Below, piece after piece: positions 11,640-23,130 of a stretch of DNA of 64,000 nt (position 1 is the first letter of the stretch; each line of letters opens with the position of its first letter). The translations under genes and the position numbers were made by a program. This DNA is from Liolophura sinensis (lineage: Eukaryota; Mollusca; Polyplacophora; Chitonida; Chitonidae), in NCBI RefSeq assembly GCF_032854445.1, contig NC_088300.1:3472001-3536000 (forward strand), read 5' to 3'. Under the pieces are notes generated by a model, which searched no databases, had not been told where the DNA came from, and saw nothing but the letters and a program-made list of their open reading frames with translations.

Positions 11640-13799
11640 CCAGCTCAGCTAATCATTACTGTGCAAGAATCGCCGCCACATGTGTTATGTGCGCGTGCTG
11701 TTGTCATGACATTTGGAGAATGGTTGAATTACAGAAGGTTGCCAACGTAACAGTAAATTCTCTGTGAACTGGTATCTGCCACAGTAAGGTCCAAAGGTTG
11801 TTTGGAGTCATTAACGGAAATTCAGCTCACATGACTTAGGATTCCTGATTAGCTTAGCAACCGATAGAACAACCATGGGCAGAAAAATATCCACCAATTG
11901 ACTGCAACGACTGCAGTCGACTTATCACATGCAATGATATACCTGGTCGCCTTGGATACGGATCACACGGAAATGGAACTTTGGATTAACCTCTTTATCC
12001 GTGACGTCAGTAGGTGTGAAGTTAGTAAGATGACTGTTATTCAAGGAATCGAGCTCTGAAACATGAACACTAGGGACAAATTGGTGACTGGGAATAAACT
12101 GAGATACTTCCGTTCCCACCTTGGAGGTTGGAACGCCAATGGTAAACAGTCGTATTTAATTAATCCGTGAATAACCTCCGGGTGGTTACTATCGTGACTT
12201 TGTCGCATAAGTCTGCCACCGCCGGACCGGAAATTAAATCCATTCTTGAGAAAGTAGTGCGATGAATGCGTGGACAATAATCTGTTGTTGTAAGCTTGCT
12301 GTTTATCCGCTTACTAGCCGGCTAACGCTTTTGTGCTGTTATTCTGTTTTCCAGTACCAAAGGCGTGGCGTGTTTGCCGGATTTGTACGGGAAACAATTG
12401 ATCGGGTACTCAGTCTTCAAGGACAAAAAAGGTTTGTCGAAATATTCTGCCACTCACCAGAAAAAATATGAGATCGTATGCTTGCTTTTGTTTGGTCATT
12501 AGGATGCATTACGCTACAAAAATCCATAGAAATGACATAAGGATATCCTACCGTTCTGTGTTTCTAGGTTTATGTTTTGAGCTTATTATCCCAAATACAT
12601 CTGCTTTCCTTGGACTCGGCACTGTCGACGTGCTCGACTATCACCGGTATACGTGTCCGCATAACGGACTTCACCAAACACGGACAACGTATATGCCGTT
12701 GCTGTTTTTTAGATTAAAGCTTTCATAAAAGCGACAAACTAACTTTGATCAAAGATCGATGAGTTGTGTTGTATGGCGAACTAAATGGTAATTGCTATCT
12801 ACAATATAATCGTACTTCGTGTTTAATCAATCTTGACGTCATGCCATTACCTTGGAAATCTGAAACATCATTTATCAGTTTGAGACAGCTTTGTGGCGTT
12901 AGGTAGAGGTGATTTGGTTGGCAGGAGACGATTTTGAAGACAGCTGTAAGGGATTTTGAAATTTCCACATAACATTTGAACGGTTTCTTCTTTGTGTCTT
13001 GAACAGCTACTCTTATATTTACCATGTGAGTCGTTTTATATCTGTCTCCCGTATTGTTCGCTGTGTATAACGGTTACTCTCTAAAAGTACAATATACAGG
13101 TACACATTCATATACAAGCTCTTGACAAACTCAGACAAATCAAATTAAATGAATTTGTCAACCCTAACTGAAGCTCGTTTACTAGATGTTCCATAAGTAT
13201 TTTATTTCTCCACATAATTCGACATATGTTTCAAATAGAAAATGAATTTTAAATGTCACACAATGGGATGATATTTTCATAATACGTTATGAGGGGTTGT
13301 ATCAGTTTGCAGATGCATGTAGACCTGTAGAAAAACATAGTTGTATCCACGACACTGTCTCATCAGAAAAACATGTTAAAATGTACATGACAGTGTACGA
13401 AAGGTAAAGATAACGCTCAGTTGAATAGACGGTTAAAGTACATATTTGTTTAAGGTATTAACAATTGTTCATGAACTAGAAGTCTTTTTTTCTTATAGGT
13501 AATAAATCTTGGCCAAAGATTGTTTGGTATACATATATTTGCAAAGGCGCGTTAGGGGATTGGTCAGATGAAATCTCTGAATTATTCAGCAAGATTGTAA
13601 GGGTCACGGACGAATATTTTAATTGTCTATGGGTGGCAAGCTTGCTTAGCATGGATGTATTTCCGTTGACAATTGGCCCTTTTACAGGCTTGTCTTTTGG
13701 AGCATTTCACCGCTATGCAATCATTCGTATAGAGAAGTAGCAAATATGACAATTGATTAAAATCTTTTGAATAACTGTTACAGTTACATCATCTTAAAC
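11640..13799. other. No confident gene; 3' flank and unassigned frames
   Basis: The left part may be the 3' UTR of the exon ending at 11639 (AATAAA at 12093-12098). Two weak exon-like segments were seen: plus 12355-12431 and minus 12850-13025. Neither was strong enough to call. A TGACGTCA octamer lies near 12834. Confidence 0.4.
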
Positions 13800-14656
13800 A
13801 GTAAAGGTGGATTGTTAGAGGTATGATCTCTCAACGTTACCACAGAACCGTCCACTTAGGTTTTTGAGGAAAACCGTCTAATAGTAAGAGTGGATTGTTA
13901 TAGATTCCATTGCTGAACCTTACCATAGAACGGTCCAACAAGGGTATTAGTGAATATAATGACATGGTAAGTTGGGCTCTTACAGATACCATTGCTCACC
14001 CTTACCATAGAACGGTCCAACAAGGCTATTAGTGAGTATAGTGACATGGTGAGGGTGGACTCTTACAGATACCATTGCTCACCCTTACCATAGAACGGTC
14101 CAACAAGTCTATTAGTGAATATAGTGACATAGTGAGGGTGGAGTCTTACAGATACTATTGCTCACCCTTACCACAGAACGGTCCAACAAGGCTATTAGTG
14201 AGAGTAGTGACATGGTAAGGGTGGATTGTTACAGATACTATTGCTCACCCTTACCACAGAACGGTCCAACAAGGCTATTAGTGAGAGTAGTGACATGGTG
14301 AGGGTGGACTCTTACAGATACCATTGCTCACCCCTACCACATAACGGTCCAACAAGGGTATTAGTGAGTATAGTGACATGGTAAGGTGGACTCTTACAGA
14401 TACCATTGCTCACTCTTACCACAGAACGGTCCAACAAGGGTATTAGTGAGTAAAGTGACATGGTAAGGTGGACTCTTACAGATACCATTGCTCACCCTTA
14501 CCACAGAACGGTCCAACAAGGCTATTAGTGAGTAAAGTGACATGGTAAGGTGGACTCTTACAGGTACCATTGCTCACCCTTACCACAGAACGGTCCAACA
14601 AGGCTATTAGTGAGTATAGTGACATGGTGAGGGTGGATTGTTACAGATACCATTGA
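13800..14656. repeat. 83-bp minisatellite, about 10 copies
   Basis: Ten units of about 83 bp: 'ccattgctcacccttaccac', then 'agaacggtccaacaaggcta', then 'ttagtgagtatagtgacatg', then 'gtgagggtggactcttacag'. The first unit (13800-13880) is strongly diverged and the last eight are similar. Each unit carries short inverted words (CTCACCCTTACCA versus TGGTGAGGGTG) that could pair into a stem of roughly 10 bp. Confidence 0.93.
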
Positions 14657-15064
14657 AGATTTGTGAAATGTTGATTATGCCTTATTACAATACCATTGCG
14701 CCGCCATGTAGAGCTTCCTCTGCCTATTTTTTTTTCTCTACTCCACATGTAAATGTAACCGCGTGTAGTTCTGTGGCGGGCTGGCAGGATGCCAACACGA
14801 TGTACCTGTCACGGAATACACTAGTACTGTCAGCTGGTTATCGACCAAAATCGGACCTAAGAAAGCCATCACATTTGTCATATATCAGGCATGCAGCTGA
14901 GTGTAATCTCCAAAAAATGCACGCAATATCGAAAAAATGTATTATTGTTTTTTGTGTACATTTAACGTTTAATCTACAACGGTATGGCATTTGTGGCACT
15001 GACATAATATAGGCCTAACAAGACTTGGTGCGACTGTTTTGTGTACGTATATATATATATATTT

Positions 15065-15111
<47 letters not shown>

Positions 15112-15571
15112 TTATCTTCTGTATATAGCTGCAGTTGTATCATTTTTTTTGTCCCTAAAAGGGTTTTCTGTCCTGTGTATACAAATATGTCAAGTTTTAA
15201 GCTTATAGGGTGAATGCAGGCGCAAAGTATATACGCTGATGTCTACATAGACTGAAATGTGTTTAGTGTATCTAGCCAAAATGTGATACAATTCCCATTT
15301 GACAAATGATCTGTGATACCCAATGGCTGAAGCGTGAAAAATAAAACTAACCAATGCAAACAATTTTAGCGGTTACGTTTAATATTTGTTCACTTTTAAG
15401 TATTCCTGTTCTTTTCTTCAGAAAATGGGTTTATTCTCCACACCTTAACACGTCCTAAGAATCTGATGGTTTCTCATTCCACTTTACTACACAAATAAAA
15501 CATTGGAACGCTGATACCACGCTGATAATCGTCAAAACTGGTGACCACTAACTATACCTAACTATACCTCA
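14657..15571. other. No gene seen; contains a TA microsatellite
   Basis: A plus-strand frame at 14638-15012 starts in the preceding array and has no recognised homology. The rest is AT-rich and non-coding. Confidence 0.4.
15047..15109. repeat. (TA)n microsatellite
   Basis: Two TA tracts (15047-15062 and 15068-15109) separated by 'tttgtg'. Confidence 0.95.
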
Positions 15572-15730
15572 GCTTTCAATGATGTCACGTGGTACGTCAC
15601 GAGTACTTCTCAGTTTCCAATGATGTCAGAAGATACATCACACGCAGGCATCAGCTTTCAATGATGTCACGTGGTACGTCACGAGTACTTCTCAGTTTCC
15701 AATGATGTCAGAAGATACATCACACGCAGT
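15572..15730. repeat. 79-bp tandem duplication carrying CRE-like motifs
   Basis: Two near-identical copies of a unit: 'cagctttcaatgatgtcacg', 'tggtacgtcacgagtacttc', 'tcagtttccaatgatgtcag', 'aagatacatcacacgcag'. A third partial copy follows to about 15750. Each copy has two 'atgatgtca' and one 'acgtca' half-site, close to the CREB/ATF consensus. No gene start was seen nearby. Confidence 0.85.
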
Positions 15731-18499
15731 CATCAGTTTCCACTGATGTCAAAAGAAATGTGTATTATAGTTGCGTCCGTTCTTTTGAACTTCGTGTACG
15801 TGTTAAACACATACTTCAAGTTATAATATTAACTTTTCTTATTAACAAACGTCGTTGTCCTGTCAAGACTCACCTCTGACGGTCCTTGTAGCAGGAAAAC
15901 CCAAATAAGGCTATGCATAGGCTTACATTGTGCTTCCACACTAAAGAGTTACACGGACGAAATACAGGTAGTGTGTTCGTACTATCTGTACAAATGTGTC
16001 GACTTAATACATTCATAAAATAGTTTTTAAGAGTATGTATTGACTTAATTCCCTACTCATTCGCCTACATAGAGGGTTTTTCTTCCGGCACCAGATCATC
16101 TTCCGACCAATGCACGGTTACAAACTATGTCAACGATTCTCTTTCGCTTCGCTGCAGTAGGGCCCTTAACTGAATTTAACACTTCAGGTAGTTCAACCTA
16201 GATACAGGTTAGTCCCAATTAAACCATCCAGTGAAATGAAACATATCATCACTTACATGATGTTACTATAGAAATCCAACCTTTGTGAAGGTCTGGCCTT
16301 ACGTCTGCTGTGCACATTTAAGACAGATAATCTAACTAGTCACAGAACCTCCTTCTTTCTATTAACTCATTGATGAAAACATGCTACATGTATTCGACAT
16401 GAACTGGAATTACCCACCAAATATGCCAGAGAAGAAATATAACCATTGGTAAAGGGAGGACTCATGTCTAGCTTTCCCTGCTTGGCCTAAGGCTTTACAT
16501 GAAGAGCTTTGTCAGATGTCTGCCGAAGGGCTGGGATTTAATTAGGGTACTCCCATTTTCTCAGCCATTAACCCGTCTTCTGTACATTATATAGACAGCT
16601 TCATTAATTAATACTTCCTCTACCCATTGAACTGACCACCATCGTATAGGCGAAAATTCTTGACTATGTCATTAATAATCCAGTTAATAAATCATTAGTT
16701 AATCCCTAGTCGGTGTGATTAACTCGGTGCTCCTCCTCACGTCATTGACGAGAACTTGCAACAGGTATATTACCAACTGCAGTGTACATAAACACCAGGT
16801 GTTCGTACGTGTACAGTTAGGTATAAGGAAGCTCCGTTAGGTACCTAACTTGGCACACAGATTGAGTAATATAAAACACATCTGACATACGAGGACACAT
16901 GGCACCGTTTATGTCGTAATATTAAAGCAAAAACATCACTGACATACTGTTCTGATCTTCGAAGATGTCTGATATAGGTTAATATACAATCAAAAATACA
17001 CAAAAACATGATATGAAATGTATTCGGATCTATGTAATTATACTGCTCTCCCTTCTCGGGGACACACCGGTCGGTGGAGGAAACGGCATGTGAGCCTGCC
17101 CAGTAACAGCAATGTCACCCTAAAGAAATCCAATGCCTGCAAAAATAAAAATAAATATAGAGACGGCATTCCCTTTAAACAATGTTCACTAGTCCAGCTT
17201 AGTTTAATAATGACTTGATCGGTTTGCATAACTACCCATATTAGACAGTAAAGAACATCATATCTCAGGACATTAAAATGGCAAGCTTAATATTAACGAC
17301 TAAAAGATATCTAAATCTTAATCAAACCACCGAGTCAACTACTTTTTAATTTGCACCACAATCATGTCATCTATAAACCATGGGCAACGATTCAAATTAT
17401 TTATTTATATCTCACAGTATTAAAACATGAACACATCGGTTAGATGTGTCACATACATCACATACATACCCTCACGGTGACCCGCCAAATATTTCGGAAT
17501 GTGGTAATTACTGTCCACATGGAGGTCCGATACAAACTTCTTATGTGTTTGCTGTCTTGACGGAATCGTGGTAATGGAGTGTCGAGATTGCATGACCGCA
17601 ATTCTTGAGATTCAGGGCATCTCTGCATTATTAATGGACAACCGCCGTGCCTAGATTACAAGTTACAGAAAAGAAAAGAATGAAGAAAAATGAACGTTTG
17701 CTAGTTTGCTTCCTGGTGATTTAACTTTGAGTTCAGAGATAGGTTATATGCTCATATAACGATGCTCTCCTTGCTGTTCAACAAAACTATAAAGCTTAGC
17801 TCATGAATCTGTCCCACGCAATTCTCATATCAAAGCAGCCCCATAGGGTTTTCTCTAGACGTTTCTGCAATATCGCGAATCTCGGTGTGAAAAAGTTCAA
17901 GGCCTTTTTGTTAATTTCCTCGTTAAATGAATTCAGACAACGTTGAAAGTCTGAAAGTTCAAGGGTGTTTACGGGTTTGAGATTCATTCACTACAAGTAC
18001 ACATAACCAATCACCGTATTACCTTTCTAAAGTCGCAGAATCCCTTTCTGATATTGAACGTCTTTTTAATAGGGGTAAACAGTCAAAGCTGGCCTGAAAA
18101 GTTGATAAAGAACTCAATGAATGATTGCAAATATTTAATATCAAACCCAGGGATGACGATGAAAAAGTTGTACCGTTTAACTTAGGACTACTAAGACTGT
18201 CCGCAACCTTTTACATATGGACCTAACTAGCTAAACCAGCTAGATAATAAACTCTAACAGCTTTGTCTTAAAAGTAACCCTACTGACACGGCCAAATTTA
18301 ATCCCATGACTTAACAAAATTTTATCAAATTGTTATTATTTATATTTCCTGCGAAGGAATAACAACAAAAGCGACGAAATGCAAGACAGCGACAGAATGC
18401 AGGATTCCTTGTAGAATGAGTGTAACCAAATACGACTTTCCACTATTCCATCAATGCATTCAACCGAATCAATAAGTTGTCTTTTAAATGGACTTTTAC
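15731..18499. other. No gene seen; expected ground for missing ADCY10 exons
   Basis: By position this could be the next intron of ADCY10, but no exon continuing its C-terminus was found. A minus-strand frame at 17796-17987 (63 codons) is mildly protein-like but does not match the cyclase family or the required phase. Otherwise AT-rich sequence. Confidence 0.4.
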
Positions 18500-18848
18500 C
18501 TGTCGTGTAAGGCGTGGTGCAGTTTTAGGTAGCGGTACATGAAACAACAGTAAAGCGTCCAACAACGTGGAATTGGTTCGTTTACTGTTTAGTGTACCGC
18601 CTCTTGGGAGATCCGCAGTCCCACCAGGAATCTCTTCAGGCTTGGACACTCTACAAATAAATAGCATTATGTCGCATGAGACAAAATACTCCGCTTTTCA
18701 TTGAACAACAACTGTCACGTGGGGTACAGATATATTCTTGAATCCTGCAGACGACGTCAAATGTGTCTGCTGAGTAGGTTATCTCCCTTCGTTGGGGTCC
18801 AAAAAGGCTCACAGCGCTGAAGCTGTACACCTGTCTTCTGCACTGAAT

Positions 18849-18889
<41 letters not shown>

Positions 18890-21800
18890 AACCCATATAT
18901 TTGCGTGTCATGTCACTGAGTCACCATGTAACTAATAATATCTGTTGGCGTACTCTCACTATCATACGTATCTATGGTAAATTCATGTGCATATAAATTA
19001 AAACTCTTATAAAATTATATTCAAGCTTGCTGTTGTTCGGTGCTTGTGAAGCAATAATACTGAGAGGTGTATTAAAGCGTCAGAAAAGCATGTGTCTTGC
19101 GTCATAGTGATTTCATTAACGTCTGTATTTGATCAAATGCCGTACCCTCCATATCCACACATATCTTACGTGATACGTGATAAGGTGGATGAATGACAAC
19201 ATTCAAACAGATACTGTAACATCCATAAGCACACACGTATTACTGCGTTCAGATGTTGTATTCCTCATCACCAATCTTACGTCACTATGTGACCTGACAG
19301 ATGACTGTCTTCGACGAGATATGGTGATGATTCCCCACACCTATATCCTTCAGCCTTTCATTGCTTATCTAATGACTGACTTCGACCACATATGGTACTG
19401 ATTGCTCCATGTATATGGCATTGATATAGACTGATCAGACATGGTTTTGACTGCTAACAACCATATCTTACGTCATTTCATTGCTTGTCTAATGACTGAC
19501 TTCGACCACATATGGTACTGATTGCTCCATAAATATAGCATTTCATTGCTTGACTGATCAGACATGGTTTTGACTGCTAACAACTATATCCTTCATCATT
19601 TCATTGCTCGTCTAATGACTGACTTCGACCACATATGGTACTGATTGCTCCATATATATAGTATTTCATTGCTTGACTGATCAGATATGGTTTTGACTGC
19701 TAACAACCATATCTTACGTCATTTCATTGCTTGACTGACGACTACGATCGATCCCATATCGTACTGATTGGTGCACACCTACACCTTACGTCATTTTCAT
19801 TGCTTGACAAATGACTTTCTTTGATCAGATATCGCACTGATAGCTCCACACCTTACGTTATTCCATTTCATTTACTTGATTGATGGCAGTTTTTGACCAG
19901 ATTGATCCAGTACATAACTTACGAAAGAAGATGTTTACATAGATGTTTATATATTGCTAATGGGGCAGGGTATGTGGTCCTTGTCCACCGTGTGGGGATA
20001 TTTATAGTATCAAGACAGACGATCACATTTCAGATGTGCCTACCTAGGTAAATCGTTAACAATATCCCAAAATCAACAAGGAGTTATTCACCCAATGCGG
20101 TTGAGATTCCCATAATTTTAGGAAACTGTTATGGCATAACTATGCTCTCTTTTTGTCAGCATTTGCAACCGATGGCTCTAAGTTGCACCATAATGTTTAT
20201 TTGTGTCCTTCCACCATAATGCTGGCCGACGTCGTATAAGTGAAATATTCTTAAGTAGGGCGTAAAACACCAATCATGTAAATATATAATTATTTGTCGC
20301 ACATTATTGTAACATTTCGTCTTATTGACTAGGAGCGCAATTTCTAACATCTCGACAGAGATACGTTATAAGTGATAATATTTGGGATAATTAAATTTAA
20401 GAAATATGTCATCATATCACACATTTACCTTTGTCTTTTCAAGCAGCAGTTTTGCTGTGACAAGCGCCTCTGCGCTCGAAGCTTCCAGGATTGGCCGATA
20501 ATAGCAGCTCGTCTGCGTACTGGGTACCACTGTCCAAGTACACTCAATGCGGAAATGTAGTCCCTACTGTCATGTGTGCAACGTTTTCGCTGATCTACCT
20601 AAAATAAAACATAAGGCATTCTCACTGAAAAGAAATGAAATGTTGAGATCATGCACCGATGAACAATATATTTTCTCAAAGTCAGCGAATAGTGCATTTA
20701 AAATCAACAAAAATGATTGCGCCGTTACTTAATTTGCCATCATTACCTCATTCTGTAATAGCTGCAGTCTTTCTTTGATTCTGTGACAAAACGTTTGGTT
20801 TGTTGAATGAGATGTGGAGGTTCCCAATCCCCTTTCAATCTGAGCCAGTACTTCTTTAGCCGACTGCAATAGTGAACCAGCCTGTGATCCGGAAATGGGA
20901 GGGAGCATGTCAGTGCTAGTAAGTCACCAGTATACACAACAAAGGATCTCAATCGTGTACCCTGCTAGTTTATCAGTTGTCGTTAATCAGGCACATGTAT
21001 TGCTTTGCCTTTGACCAACAGTGGCATATCTGTGCAATAAATGATGATTCTGCTTCTTATTCTAAGTTTGTACCTTACTTTCACTATGATTGCCACATTT
21101 CACATATCGCAAGTTACAGATACTGTTCGTAGCCCTGGGGTGAGTGGTATTAGAAATATCTATGAAGTCGAGTGCCAAGGATTTAGGACTCTTGGTCCAC
21201 AGTTAACTTACAAGGGAATTGTAATCACTGTAGTCAGTCATAGTTTGGTGGAATTTTATTAACATTACGGTAACTCTCGGACAACCCATTCCATGCCTCG
21301 GCAAGTAACATACTTCATTGAATTTCAGTTGTAATTATCACCTTCCTCGGAAATCCAAAGCTGATTTGCCTCCATATTTAGGTCAGCCAAAATTGCTTAA
21401 TTACCCTGTAAAAGTGTTCCAGAGCTAGGGTAGCTGAGGTGGCCTCTGTGAGCGTGGCGAGTTCCTGGATCAGCTCTCCGGCACAGTGCCAGTGGTAGGC
21501 GATCTTACAATACAACGGTACCAGTTTGCTAAAGCACGCAGTATCTGTCTCTCTGTCAAATACAGGTGTATGGAATGGTAAACTCTGTAAATAAATAATC
21601 ACTTCTGTGTTCGGGATGAACTCAAATGTTTACTAGTTGTCCATTCTTTTGGATTGGCCGTCTTTAATTACTACATTTAGATTGTCTCTGTCGGATAAGA
21701 ACGGCAAACCAGTCTTCGTTTAAGTCGGTTAATATCTTTAATATTTACGTTTCAAAGTAAACTCAAACAGCGCCTTCCGCCACGCAGATTATTTCCGCCT

Positions 21801-23130
21801 TACTATATCATTCACACAGTTGAAATAATTTACTGTTGGTTTATTACTGGTTAAAAGACGGATTTCACTCTTCTAAAACTTGACGAAAAATTTCGTTTTA
21901 CTCCTCACTTAATATGTATTGTTTTGAGAGTTATTAGAGTTACCCGCTTACACGTCACTATGTAATTATCTATTACAGTTATCGTAAATGCACATACTTA
22001 CATGTCACTATCGTAGTTACCTATTAGTGTTACTGTATTTGCACACGATTATACGTCACTATCGTAGTTATCTATTAGTGTTATTGTAACGGTACACGCT
22101 TACACGTCACTATTGTAGTTATCTAGTAGTGTTATTGTAACTGCAATGTAACGCTTACATGTCACATTCGTAGTTATCTAGTAGTGTTATTGTAACTGCA
22201 ATGTAACGCTTACATGTCACATTCGTAGTTATCTAGTAGTGTTATTGTAACTGCAATGTAACGCTTACATGTCACTATCGGAGTTATCTCCCGATAAACT
22301 GGAGTCTTCCTTTGTTTCACACTCACTATATTCTGTCGTTAGAGAATCTGTCCTGGTGAAGCCCAAACTATCTGAAACCAACATAAATTGTACACTATAT
22401 TTTTCCCTTATGGGAAAGACCAGAGATTGGCCTGGTCTTTGTCCGTGCATAATGACATATATCCATCACTAAGTATTTTCTGGAAAATTGAGCTTCATGC
22501 AACCATTTCTTTGTTAAATCTATTGAATATTTGAATTGTGTAAAGAGTTGAATTTATACATAAAAATGACTATCCACAAGCCTAGTGTATCGCAATACCC
22601 AGGTTGTCTGTTTTCAAAATTAACAAGTTTAACAAAAGCTTACCAGATGAATCGGATGAGTGAAGACAGGGGTTATGTTCAGCAAAACTTATGCAGTCTC
22701 GATCAATTATATTTGGGTTTAAACGTGCTCTGTACTTTTCAGCCAATGTGTCCAATTGTTGAGCAGCTTTCTTGTGGAGATTTTCGCGCTGATTCTGAAG
22801 CAAGGTGTTGTACACAATTTCCTGAAGCATTGCATCCCTGAACCTTAGAAAACAGCAAAAGGAAGACTTTTCTGCGACACCTACGCTTAGTCTCATTCTC
22901 ACACAAACAGTTTCTCTTGGCAACATGCTCCGACGAATGCGTGTTACCACAAACAAATATTCCTGCGTCAAGAAGGTTGCCGATGCGGACATCAACTCTC
23001 TTTTCCTTCACACGCGTGGGGAGGATTTGTATGAGGGTTTTTCTGTAGAACCTCACACCCAGGACAGAGGCACACTTCACTAACATCTGCTCTGAAGCTC
23101 TCAAGGCGTCCACTCTAGCGATGACCATAT
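18500..23130 (-). CDS. ADCY10: ADCY10 exons 18-24: helical C-terminal region (incomplete)
   Basis: Exon 18 (23130-22948) encodes the conserved SEQMLVKCASVLG, like human SHQMLVRCAAIIG. Exon 19 (22871-22644) encodes FLRFRDAMLQEIVYNTLL, typical of this NTPase family. Between them I place a 76-bp intron (22872-22947), because one continuous exon would be out of frame. Exon 20 (22371-22269) is a Ser/Asp/Glu-rich insert ending SDSD, with its donor inside a tandem array. Exon 21 needs the second AG of 'acagag' to stay in frame. Exon 22 (SLLQSAKEVLAQIERGL) and exon 23 (ALSVLGQWYP) fit the helical-repeat region. Exon 24 (18650-18500) has correct phase and splice sites but little recognisable identity, so it is less certain. 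Later exons were not found. Confidence 0.82.

Noticed and set aside
12355-12431. Plus-strand exon encoding TKGVACLPDLYGKQ
   Set aside because: It has an acceptor and a weak donor (gtttgt) and a protein-like frame, but no partner exon or known family.
12850-13025. Minus-strand first exon starting MVNIRVAVQDTKK
   Set aside because: Protein-like frame with a possible donor, but no match to ADCY10 or other families and no following exon.
17796-17987. Further ADCY10 exon
   Set aside because: Phase does not match exon 24 (phase 0 needed; the open frame needs another) and the sequence does not resemble the cyclase C-terminus.
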